Position numbers and translations under genes: made by a program. Below the pieces are notes generated by a model that was not told where the DNA came from, did not search any database, and worked only from the letters and a program-made list of their open reading frames with translations. DNA of 64,000 nt from Daphnia carinata (Eukaryota > Arthropoda > Branchiopoda > Diplostraca > Daphniidae), in contig NC_081332.1 in NCBI RefSeq assembly GCF_022539665.2, forward strand, positions 1,323,773 through 1,387,772. Reading direction: 5' to 3'. Position 1 is the stretch's first letter; every line of letters begins with the position of its first letter. Of the stretch, positions 35,245 through 44,251 are shown one piece after another.

Positions 35245-35971
35245 ATGTATTCGCCATCAACATGTGGGTAAGTCATCAAATACTTAAGTTCGCTCAAAAA
35301 TGTTTGAATTGCTGTGATAAACGTTATCTCGGAAAAAAAAAAAGTTAATTTGTTCAACGTTCAAATCAGATTTTTAGTCTTGATCGTTTTCGGATGCGTG
35401 CTACCAACAATCTTGGCCGCTCCGTCGAATGTTGCATTTGGTCACGAAGGAAATGAACTGGCTGTTAACGATAGAAACGATTCGACCGATGTTGATGAAA
35501 ACCCTTTAACCGTAGCCATGTTAGTTGCGGTGTGTTGAAATTCCATTTATCTTTTCAGTTTTTTCGTCGAATTATTTGAATTAATTCACCGTTACTGTGA
35601 TTAATTTTCCATAATTTCTTGAACTTGAACAGAGATATGGATGCCCAGTTGCCAAGGCTGCTGCTGTAGCGTGTAAGTTGTTACGCGACGGTGAAACCAA
35701 CGATGAAGGTAACACTTTGGTTATGGTGACTGACATCATCTTAATTATCTTTTTCCCAATTATTTATTGTAAAAGTTCTGTTGGAGAGATCTGGAGACGA
35801 AGACATGGATCAAATTGACATGAATAAAGTCCGTGAAATAGTTCAGGTAGTATAAATAAACATGTTCTTCACTGCAAAAACTATAACCGATACGACATTT
35901 CACCTCAGAAATACGGTTGTCCGGTAATGAAAGCCTTCGCGTTTGCTTGCAAGCTGGTCCCCGGTAAATAA
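35245..35971 (+). CDS. Small secreted peptide precursor with two Cys-x9-Cys modules, unit C
   Basis: Five exons, 35245-35267, 35370-35529, 35633-35708, 35776-35846 and 35909-35971, give 130 residues with the same intron phases as units A/B. The signal peptide (FLVLIVFGCVLPTILAA) precedes an acidic spacer with NDRNDSTDVDENP. Module 1 is RYGCPVAKAAAVACKLL and module 2 is KYGCPVMKAFAFACKLV, separated by an acidic linker (DEVLLERSGDEDMDQIDM). The two modules are plainly repeats of one another: aromatic, Gly, Cys, nine residues, Cys, Lys. Ala/Lys composition predicts amphipathic helices with one disulfide each. No dibasic cleavage site is seen between the modules. Family and function are unknown; a membrane-active or defence peptide is an inference. 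Confidence 0.85.
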
Positions 35972-36470
35972 CTGGCTAGGATTTCAAAATGGGTACACTA
36001 TTGATCGATAATTGTTTGCTTTCTGGTGGAGAGACAATAAAAAAGGAAATTTACACATCAATGTCGATTTTAGATATTATCAGTTCATCACAGTGATGTT
36101 GATGTGCGTTAGCAAAGATTGTTTTAAACATCCATTGTCCAGTTTATGTTATTTGCAGGATTGGTGGATCTGCCAAAAATCTTTGAAACCACTCTAGTTA
36201 GTATGACGTTGTCGAATTCTAGGAAAGCTTGTGCAGTAGCCACTCTTCACGCTGATCATCATCGTCGTCAGGTAATATCTAAATGTTTCCTGGAATCTCT
36301 TTAATTCAAGGATTAATACGCAGTTTCACCTTAGGGATTACCATCATTTTCACGACCGGACATCCTAGAAAACCTGTTAATGGGTTGGAAGGGATACTAA
36401 TGCTGCTTTAAATACCACGCTTTTTTTCAGATTGCATCACACTCTTCTTTTAGTCAATAGCGAAGAAACA

Positions 36471-36562
36471 ATGGGCCCGAAACGGTCTTCCGAACTAACT
36501 GACATTGTGATCGACATGATGAACAGAACTGATTTATCCTTCTATTTCACCGGCACCATGAG
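36471..36562 (+). pseudogene. Isolated first exon of the CxxC gene (unit C)
   Basis: This 92-bp stretch starts ATGGGCCCGAAACGG and ends at a donor (AG|GTAACT). It matches exon 1 of the intact gene at 41468-41559 along its whole length and stays open (MGPKRSSELTDIVIDMMNRT). The second exon with the Cys motifs is absent. Instead, an A-type peptide gene fragment follows after about 190 bp. Splicing into that fragment would meet a stop, so this is probably a relic left by recombination. Confidence 0.65.
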
Positions 36563-36756
36563 GTAACTAAAAATCTTGTTTTATTATGTGAATGTCAAGT
36601 AATATATGAGCGAATCTTTGTCATTTGTCTTGCAGATTTGACACTTATTAATGGATTAGCTTGAATTTAATTAATGGATGGAGACTTAAATTTTTTTTTT
36701 TACGTTTAGACTGTTCGTAGTACGAGTGATGTTGATAATTCCTTAAATTTCAACAG

Positions 36757-37101
36757 GCATACGGTAGCGATGTAACAAAGGTAGCAGCATGCGTATATGA
36801 TAAATTAGCACACGATGGAACCATTGAAAAGTGTAAGAAAAGCTCAACTCGTTAACAGGATCTGAATTTCCTCATTCTTATAATAATTCGTTATAAAAGT
36901 AATGCTGGAAATAGCTAAAGAAGAGGGCGTGGATAAAATTGACACGAATCAAGTCCGTGAGATGATTGAGGTAATAGAAAACAAAAAACATTTTTCTTTA
37001 TTAAAAATTATAAGCTGTATGGCTTTTAATTTCAGAAATTTGGATGTTCGGCAACCAAATGGACCTGCGTCCTTTGGGCAGCTACATGCTGGGGTGGTTA
37101 A
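36757..37101 (+). pseudogene. Headless peptide gene, exons 3-5 only (unit C)
   Basis: Exons 36757-36832, 36900-36970 and 37036-37101 correspond to exons 3-5 of the A/B peptide gene, with all splice sites kept and the frame open. The signal-peptide exons 1 and 2 and the TATA promoter are missing. In module 1 the Cys has moved (KVAACVYDKL), and module 2 remains KFGCSATKWTC. Without a signal sequence it is unlikely to make a secreted product, so it is called a pseudogene, although the frame has not decayed. Confidence 0.7.
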
Positions 37102-38808
37102 ATTTGAATAAAAAATGGTTGGAATTTCAAGACGGACACTGCTAATCGACGACCATTGTTTTCATTGATAATCAATAACATTAGAAATGACCAAATCAAT
37201 AATCAAACAGAAAGTCAGTAGAAAAATAATTGTCATTGATGGATGGAATTTATTCGTGTTCAAACCAAAAGCGGAAAAGCTAAAAAGGATGTTTTTTTGG
37301 ACATTCAACCACTTCCGTTTTGGCCTGACATTTCAGTCGACAGATGGCACTGAATAGGTCGAAGGTTAACGATAGATGGTACCACTTATAGTGGCCGTTC
37401 TCTGATGTGAAATGTAAAATAGAGGTAATAAAAAAAATTCATTTCATTTAATCTCTTAGGTGGATTAGATGAAATTTAAAGACGTTTTATTGAACAATAG
37501 TATTTAAAAAGAATACTTAAGTGTATAATGTGGAGCTTAATTGAAGATGACTCAACAGAAAACATGATTTGTTTAAGGGAAAAGAACTCGGAAACCATGC
37601 TTTTTATTCGATCGTGCTAAACCGTGCATTTTATTCACGATGAAACTGAAACGGTTTTCAGCAAGGGTAAGTTCTATAGGTTTTCCTTTTTTTAAATCTC
37701 ATTTTTGTGGCCATCCCATGAGCTGTTTTCTTCTTGATGAGTTTACTTCTTCATTTAAAGGACATGAACCTTGCTTTTGTCACAAAATTCTCTACCAATA
37801 ATGCCATTTAATTCCTAGAATCATCATCGTTTCTGTCTAATACTTCAGATGAAAATGAAGCTCACCTGTTTCAGGCTGTGTGTGATGAATCATGACTACC
37901 GTGGATTCTCATCTTGAATGCAATCTTAACCAGTGGCAGGAATCCATATTCTTGATGTAAGTGACTTTATGTTTCATTCAAATTTTCAACATCTCCCCAT
38001 CTCTGATCATAATTCCCTGTGTATTTCGAAAATGATCTGATAATCATTAGGTATTTAATATTCCATAGTGATATTTTACGTTTTAGATTTAATTTGTTAC
38101 CAAAAAGCCCTCTTTCTTTCCAGTTCAAGCAGTGGTGAATCTTAAAACTAAACAGGCTCTTGATTTTTGTTCTTTTCTATTTTGCTTGAGTTTTTAATTA
38201 GAAGCTATAAACCACTACTGTAGGAAGTATAAAGGCGCAAACACGGTAAGAATAAAACCGAAACTGTTTGAAATTGTATGCTGAAAAAAGAAAAATTGTG
38301 ATTGCGTAGTTATCTGTGGTTAATGCGTGGATATGTCTCCTCAGTGCCAATTTAAACATCATCATTGAATCATAGCTACAATTCCATAGTTATTTGGCTA
38401 TGGAGTTTGGACATTAGACTGTAAGGGGGTTAGTAACAAATGATAACGTGTTATGAGGCCCACGTTTTAACAGTATAGATTTTGAGGGATTTTCGGGGTA
38501 TGTTTTTGCGTCATAGAATCCCTTTGAGTTACAACAATTCACGAGTCACCGGTTATCTATTTCCGATATTTAGATCGTAGACTTACAACTCACCTCCAAA
38601 TAACAATTTGTGCTTGTATAAATAAGCGTAATGTATGGAGCCTTCCCTCATCGACAGGGACCCAATCAATTCTTACGGGCTCATCCGCCTACCTAGCCCA
38701 AAGCGTTGCATTGTTTCCCCTGCCCCTTAGCATCTTGCTACGTGATACCTTTTCACAGACCAAATTGTTTCCGTTTCAATTTCGTCATTATTTTAATCAA
38801 TTTAAACC

Positions 38809-39468
38809 ATGGAAAAAGTTCTAGCTGCAGCCGACACATTTGTGGGTCTTTTGGCATTTAGCTTGCAGGCAATTTTCCGTTGTTGTTAATCTCAAGTACG
38901 AGGTCAACTATATCGATGACCCTATTTACTCGCAATGTGAAGCAGGTATCAGCGTTGGCGATTTATTCCAATTGGGTTCCAGACGATATCGCCTCAGGCA
39001 TTTGGAGGGGGGGGATCTACCTTGTCGCTTTTGCAGTTCTATTGGCCAGCAAAAAGTCCGTTCTATTCTTTTCTTTTGAATTGAAGAATCTAAAGTCTAA
39101 CTACAATTTTTAAATTAAATTATTAGATTGAAATCAAGCCAAATTGTCATGGGCATGGCGGTATTCGCTTCTTTAATTGGTGCCACGGTAATAGGATTGT
39201 ACTCTTGGAGTATTGATGGCTACCAGGGTTTGATTGCCGACTGTGAATTGTATTCTAGCAATTCAACGTTGACCAATTCTACAACAGGAGAAATGTATCC
39301 CGACATTTTCAGTCCTCTCAAAATATGTGAGTGATTTTTGAAAAATCTTTATTGACTGAATTGATATGAATATCTCTTGTGTATTGAACAACACCAGTGA
39401 CAGAGCGGCCATCGATTCTTTTGTGTTCATCTGTGGCATTCTGGCTTTTATTGCCAACGGGTTTCTAG
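38809..39468 (+). pseudogene. Decaying four-TM gene, unit D
   Basis: Exons 38809-38868, 38946-39055, 39127-39326 and about 39398 onward align closely with the unit C gene. Two changes damage it. The exon 1 donor is GC instead of GT (TTGCAG|GCAATT). At the exon 4 acceptor a G is lost (CCAG|TGACAGAG instead of CTAG|GTGACAGAG), which shifts the frame and stops at 39466-39468, removing helix 4. Exon 2 also has a run of eight G with an in-frame extra codon. Exons 1-3 are otherwise open, so decay is recent. A GC donor can still be used, so a truncated three-helix product is possible. Confidence 0.7.
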
Positions 39469-40170
39469 CTGAATGGCTTGAATCATCACTTCGTAACATT
39501 TATTTTAACCTTTCGTAAATTTTTAGAGTTCGGATTTGTTTCTATTTAATCCCATTTATCTGCGTGAATATTAGCTATACATTAATCTTTTAAAAAAACA
39601 TTGTAAACTTTTTGATTTGAGTGAAAAATTCCGTTCCAGTTTTAGTCTGAGCTATTTAACTGAGAGTTTGTTTACGTTATCTCAGTCTGACGGTTGCACA
39701 TTGCGACCCATTCCCTATGGTTTTAGACGCATCGTTTTTGTTTAAAAATTTCGTTTTTTCTTTGTGTTATCTTAGCCTCAGACACACTAGGCATAAAATT
39801 ACTCGATAATTTTATTACAAGGCCAGGTAAATATGTTTTGACGAAATTTCGAACCAGCTGTGTTAGTTTAACATGCGTACTTAATATTCGTGTGTAGCCT
39901 GAACTATCGAGATACACCTTATGTTCGACAGTGCTAATACTCATTTGGAACTCAAATAGCCAATTCTCGTATTATGTACATAGTGTCATTGGATAGTGTG
40001 TGTCTATGCTACTAGCTTTCATAGCCATTCGTGATTACTATTTGGACTCGTTACACGCGGAAAATCTGTACGTGTTTTCAGAAACTGTTTAAACACAAAA
40101 ATTAATTGGATCTTTTTTATTTCCTAGAATTTCACGTACCATATGGCCAATCGTCGTCAATTTGTAGGGA

Positions 40171-40178
40171 TATAAAAG
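40171..40178 (+). promoter_or_regulatory. TATA box of peptide gene D
   Basis: TATAAAAG in GGGATATAAAAGCGCATCGG, 70 bp before the Met codon at 40241, followed by the conserved AACACAAGCAAAATCATCGG and CTACATCTCGTCGCTTC words. Confidence 0.75.
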
Positions 40179-40240
40179 CGCATCGGTAACACAAGCAAAA
40201 TCATCGGCTACATCTCGTCGCTTCTCATCAGAATTCCAAA

Positions 40241-40956
40241 ATGCGTTCGCAGTCAGCTTGTGGGTAAGTCTGCTAATTCCTTCTTGCTTCGAAATAATTG
40301 AATTGCTTTTTAAAAAATTGCATCTAAAAGAGAGAAATTAACGCTTCAGTGTAAATGTATTCCATTCAGATTTTTAGTCTTGGTTGTTCTCGGTTGCGTG
40401 CTACCAACAATCTTTGCCGCTACGTCGAATATTGCATACGGTCACCAAGAAAACGAACTGGCAGTTAACGATAGAAACGATTTGACTGACGTCGATGAAA
40501 ACGCGTTGATAGCGTTTATAATTAAGGTGTGTTGAAATTTCATTTGTCTTTTCAATTTATTCGTCGAATTATTTGAATTCATTAATGGTTACTACGATTA
40601 ATATTCCATAATTTCGTTCATTTGAGCAGAAATTTGGATGCGCCGCGGTCAGAGCTGCTGCTACAGCGTGTAAGTTGATACGCAACGCTGAAATCAATGA
40701 TGAAGGTAACACTTTAGTTATGCTGGCTGACAGCATCTTAATTATCTTTTTTCTCATTATTTATTGTAAAAGTTCTGCTCGAGAGATCTGGTGACGAATC
40801 TATGGACCAAATTGACATGAATGCCGTGGATTTAGCTAAGGTAGGATAAACAAACATGTTCTTCATTGCAAAAACTATAGCTGATACGGCATTTCATTTC
40901 AGAAATACGGTTGTAGGATAGTAAAACTCTTGGCGAAGGCTTGCAAGATAATCTAG
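40241..40956 (+). CDS. Small secreted peptide precursor with two Cys-x9-Cys modules, unit D
   Basis: Five exons, 40241-40263, 40370-40526, 40630-40705, 40773-40840 and 40903-40956, give 125 residues with conserved intron phases. The signal peptide (FLVLVVLGCVLPTIFAA) is followed by an acidic spacer, module 1 KFGCAAVRAAATACKLI, an acidic linker (EVLLERSGDESMDQIDM) and module 2 KYGCRIVKLLAKACKII at the very C-terminus. Each module has Cys-x9-Cys, as in unit C. Module 2 is more cationic here and the linker is one codon shorter. It is the most diverged intact member of the array. Function is unknown. Confidence 0.85.
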
Positions 40957-41467
40957 TAAATAAGTGGCTACGATTTCAGGATGGGTACTTTATTGATCGA
41001 TAATCGTTTGTGTTCTGGTGGAGAGGCAATAAAAAGGGAATTTGCATATCAATGTCGATGTTATATGTTTCCAGTTCATCAAAGTGGTGTTGATGTGCGT
41101 CAACAAAGATTTTTCTAAAATCCGTTGTCCAGTTTACATTATTTGCAGGATTGGTGAAACTGCCGAAGGTCCTTGAAATCATTCTAGTAAGTATTACGTC
41201 ATCGAATTCTAGGAAAGCATATGCAGTAGCCACTCTTAACGCTGATCATCAGTGTCATCTGGTAATATCTAAATGTTTCTTGGAATCTCATTAATTCAAG
41301 GATTAATAAGCAGATTCACCTTAGGGACTACCATCATTATCACGACCGGACTTCCTAGCAAACCCATTAATGGGATGGGGATACTAAGGGATGCTAAGTT
41401 TGATTTAAATACTACGTCATTTTTCAGAATGTATCACACTCTTCTTCCAGCCAACAACAAAGAAACA

Positions 41468-41947
41468 ATGGGTCAAAAGCAGTCTTCTTCTCTAACTGAC
41501 ATCGAAATCGACATGATGAATAGAACTGATTTATCCTCCCATTTCACCAGCACCATGAGGTAACTAACAATTTTGTTTTTATTATTGTGAATGTCAAGTA
41601 ATTTAACAAATTTCATTTTTAGCAGTTCCTATCAGCCGGATGAATGTTTTCATTGCGGGGCCAGATTGGAAGACAATATCTTATTTGATTCGAGCAGAGG
41701 AAAATCATCTGGAGACATTTCGGCTGTCCGATGTCGTCCGTGTCGCATTTGTCAGTCGACAAATGTCATCTTGGTGAAATTCCGAGAGGTTACCACGTCA
41801 TGCCGTCGTTCTTTTCGAAGTCATCCCACTGCTGATACAGAATCACAACCTTTCAGTTTAAATGGTAATCACAATAACATGCACCATGCAACATCACATA
41901 ACCGGACCCAGCCCTCACATGATGGAGGAGTTTCTACGTTTCTTTAA
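41468..41947 (+). CDS. Small CxxC protein with a candidate myristoylation start
   Basis: Two exons, 41468-41559 and 41623-41947, join in phase 2 and give 138 residues. The start MGQKQSSSLTD fits the N-myristoylation pattern (Gly2, Ser6). The second exon carries CFHCGARL (Cys39, Cys42) and CRPCRIC (Cys68, Cys71, Cys74), enough for one zinc-ribbon-like site. The C-terminus is His/Asn/Ser-rich and polar. There is no signal peptide or TM segment, so a membrane-tethered cytosolic protein is inferred. An upstream acceptor (TTTTTCAG near 41426) suggests a 5' UTR exon. Exon 1 is duplicated in unit C without exon 2. No family is recognised. Confidence 0.6.
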
Positions 41948-42303
41948 AACCCTTGACCACAAGTTCTATTATAAAAACAATTAGCAAGAAGAACTTTTAA
42001 TTGCTTTTGTGCAGTTTTGATTAACATAAAATGTGATAGTCTCAACTTCTTCATTTCGCCTTGTTTTCAACGTTGGGAATGACACCTCTTGAAACGGAGG
42101 AAAATTCTAATTAGTTTTTATACTTGTAGAATAAAAATAAACTGTATGTTTGCTAATAGACATTCATTTATTCATTAAACCTCTGCCATTACAAGGACAA
42201 AAGTGAATTTCCCATATCCTGCGATCTTACTGATTCGTTAAAAAGTTTTTACCAAAACTAGTCCGTTCATCGTGGTCGTATTTTGTTAGTGGGCTAAGAA
42301 AAT
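41948..42303. other. 3' flank of the CxxC gene
   Basis: AT-rich sequence with polyadenylation-like AATAAA words near 42132. It separates the + strand array from the minus-strand gene starting at 42921. No gene is seen. Confidence 0.5.
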
Positions 42304-42921
42304 CTAAAGATCTTTCGTCATCATCGTTTGGATGAATTTGAACTGAGAAGCCAAATCGTCTTGTTGGGTCTCGTCTTGTTGAAGCTCGTCTTGTTGAAGT
42401 TCTTGTTGAAGCACGTCTTGTTGAAGTTCGTCTTGTTGGGGCTCGTCTTGTTGGGGCTCGTCTTGTTGAAGCTCAGATCGTGGGGCAGATTCATCCATGG
42501 AAGCAACTTCAGCCACGCTATCATCGGCAGGTGTTTCGATTTCATCAGCGACCTGCTGATTGTCTTCTTGAACATCGGCAGCTACTGGCTTGGCAGTGGT
42601 TACGGCAACCGGGGACTCAACACTAGCTCGGCTAGTAACTGCTTTGGCCGCGGCATTGGCTTTTCTTTGTTGAATCCACGAGCTGAGAAAACTGGACAGA
42701 AAATCGAAGTTGGAGTTTTCGTTGCTATTTTGATTGATGTTAGTGTTGCCTGTCGGTTTGCATTGGCTATTCACAACGCAAACGGCCAAGACGAGAGCAG
42801 AAAGAACGACCTGTTGGGTATTTTAAAGGAAAACATCATTTTCATTTAACGATTATTTAAGCAGTGTGTATAAACTGGAAACCAAAGGCATTAGTGAAGT
42901 TTTACTTACAAAGATCTTCAT
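42304..42921 (-). CDS. Secreted Asn-ladder protein with QQDE repeats
   Basis: Exons 42910-42921 and 42304-42810 join in phase 0, 172 residues. The signal peptide starts MKIFVVLSALVLAVCVVNS. It is followed by an alternating-Asn motif, NTNINQNSNENSN (residues 26-38), and an amphipathic stretch DFLSSFLSSWIQQRK. The middle is Ala/Val-rich and acidic. Residues about 105-148 form a short repeat of QQDE(L/P), encoded by 12-15 bp units near 42358-42470. The neighbouring divergent gene at 43619 shares both the 12-bp first exon and the Asn motif, so the two form a family. A TATA box on the minus strand lies at 43004-43011. I know no described family; an extracellular structural or assembly role for the Asn strand is speculation. 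Confidence 0.78.
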
Positions 42922-43003
42922 ATTGATTCGTTTGAATGAAAGGAGAGCTGATGCTTTGAGAACGAAGCTTGGAAACTGATGACTTCTGATGATTTTCTGT
43001 GTC

Positions 43004-43011
43004 TTTTTATA
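43004..43011 (-). promoter_or_regulatory. TATA box of the minus-strand Asn-ladder gene
   Basis: Minus-strand TATAAAAA, 83 bp before its ATG. Together with the + strand TATA at 43532 it defines a divergent promoter region of about 700 bp between the two related genes. Confidence 0.6.
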
Positions 43012-43531
43012 CTTTGCTTACTTACAGGAAAAGTTACGGAGTTTACCTGGGATCCAACGTTCGTGGCTGTCCTTTAGTTGTTTTGCGATGAACTTTGTCG
43101 TGTTTATGAGTTTTAATTCATTAGTTCAATTGGTTTTCTTCTATCAATATCTCGTGTTCAAATAGGACCTTCATACTCACGATTTAGACAAGTCAAACCT
43201 GTTCAGAATTGATGACAGGTTAATTGGGGAAGAAAACATACCCATTTTGAGCAGCTAATCAAAGTAGGGAAATAGACTAAAGACAATAATAGAGCTCCAA
43301 GGAACACAATTATATATCATCCTAACTAATCCAAGGTTAGTCGAATGCAATTTCGTCTGCCACCAGCAGCCCTTCATGGACGTATGGGACAAGTAATTGG
43401 AACTCTGGCCAATTAATGAGGTGAGCAAATGCAGAAACTTGATTTTGATTAAAGGTAATGTAAACGAATGAAGCTCGTTGGTTGCTAAAACTTCTATGTT
43501 CTTTGCCAAGGAACAATGGCAACAGTTGTAG

Positions 43532-43539
43532 TATAAAAG
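43532..43539 (+). promoter_or_regulatory. TATA box of the plus-strand Asn-ladder gene
   Basis: TATAAAAG lies 80 bp before the ATG at 43619, a spacing that leaves a 5' UTR of about 55 bp. It resembles the promoters of the array peptide genes in sequence and spacing. Confidence 0.65.
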
Positions 43540-43618
43540 CGTTTGACAATGCAGTGTAATTTCAGCAGATCCATCTTCCTCATCTAGCAACCCACATCCC
43601 ACAACTTTAGCGAACAAC

Positions 43619-44251
43619 ATGCATTTTACGGTAACTATCAAATTATTTAAAAGTTAACTGCAATGTCCAAAACAAAATATGAGTAATTTTATATTAATTT
43701 TAAAGGCATCCTCAGCTATCATTGTACTAGCAGTTTGCATGGCATCGACTATTGATGCTAGTAAGCTTCCAGTTACTAAAATGATGTCTCAAAGAACGAT
43801 GATGCATCGTCCATCGTCACAGACTAACATCAACATCAACGAGAATGATAACGAAAACTACAATTTTCTCTTCAGCTCACTTATTTCTGAACTGCTTGCC
43901 AACATGAGCCAGGACTCAGACCAAGATCCGTGTGATAGCGACGATGACGACGATTCTTGCTTTTGGAATATCATTACAGCTAATCTTCTCGCGAAATCAG
44001 CAAAGACTGCCAAGAAAACTGAAAAAAAAGTTATTGCTGATGATGGAACTGACAAGCCAATCCTCGAAAAAGTTATGGATGATTCCAAAAGCCTTCGATC
44101 ACGCCATGGTTCTGGCCCCAGCAATTTTAATTTCAACTCCAACAGCAACGAAAATACCAACATTGATATCAGTTCCGCCTTCGCATCTTTGCAACAGTTC
44201 TTGAAGAACAAGAACAGGAAACTTGCCAAGGCCACCGTCAAGAAAGATTAA
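43619..44251 (+). CDS. Secreted Asn-ladder protein with two ladder motifs
   Basis: Exons 43619-43630 and 43706-44251 join in phase 0, 185 residues. The signal peptide is MHFTASSAIIVLAVCMASTI. Two alternating-Asn motifs occur: TNININENDNENYN (residues 44-57) and SNFNFNSNSNENTNI (143-157). Each is followed by a short amphipathic helix (FLFSSLISELL, DISSAFASLQQFL). Between them lies a very acidic stretch with two Cys (DPCDSDDDDDSCFW), then Lys-rich sequence. The C-terminus is basic (KLAKATVKKD). The exon layout (four-codon first exon, then one large exon) equals that of the divergent neighbour, which has one such motif. Function is unknown. Confidence 0.78.

Larger units (their letters stand above)
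32134..37199 (+). repeat. Array unit C (diverged, chimeric)
   Basis: Third array unit, clearly diverged from A/B but alignable along its length with unit D. Order: ORF-less splice-framed segment (32860-32965), intact four-TM gene (33799-34484), intact peptide gene (35245-35971), single exon of the CxxC gene (36471-36562), then the last three exons of an A-type peptide gene (36757-37101). The sequence changes from D-like to A-like near 36,600-36,640, marking a recombination join. Confidence 0.75.
37200..41606 (+). repeat. Array unit D
   Basis: Fourth unit, alignable with unit C from 37200 on (ATCAAACAGAAAGTCAGTAG) through the four-TM gene, the peptide gene and the first CxxC-gene exon. It contains the ORF-less splice-framed segment at 37849-37956. 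Compared with C it lacks the extra headless peptide gene and keeps the second exon of the CxxC gene just beyond its right limit. Confidence 0.75.

Noticed and set aside
36757-37101. Functional fifth peptide gene
   Set aside because: Signal-peptide exons and the TATA promoter are absent, and upstream sequence belongs to a different gene; it is listed as a headless copy.
42358-42470. Short tandem repeats resembling a CRISPR array
   Set aside because: The units are 12-15 bp, contiguous and in frame, encoding QQDE blocks. There are no spacers and the genome is eukaryotic.
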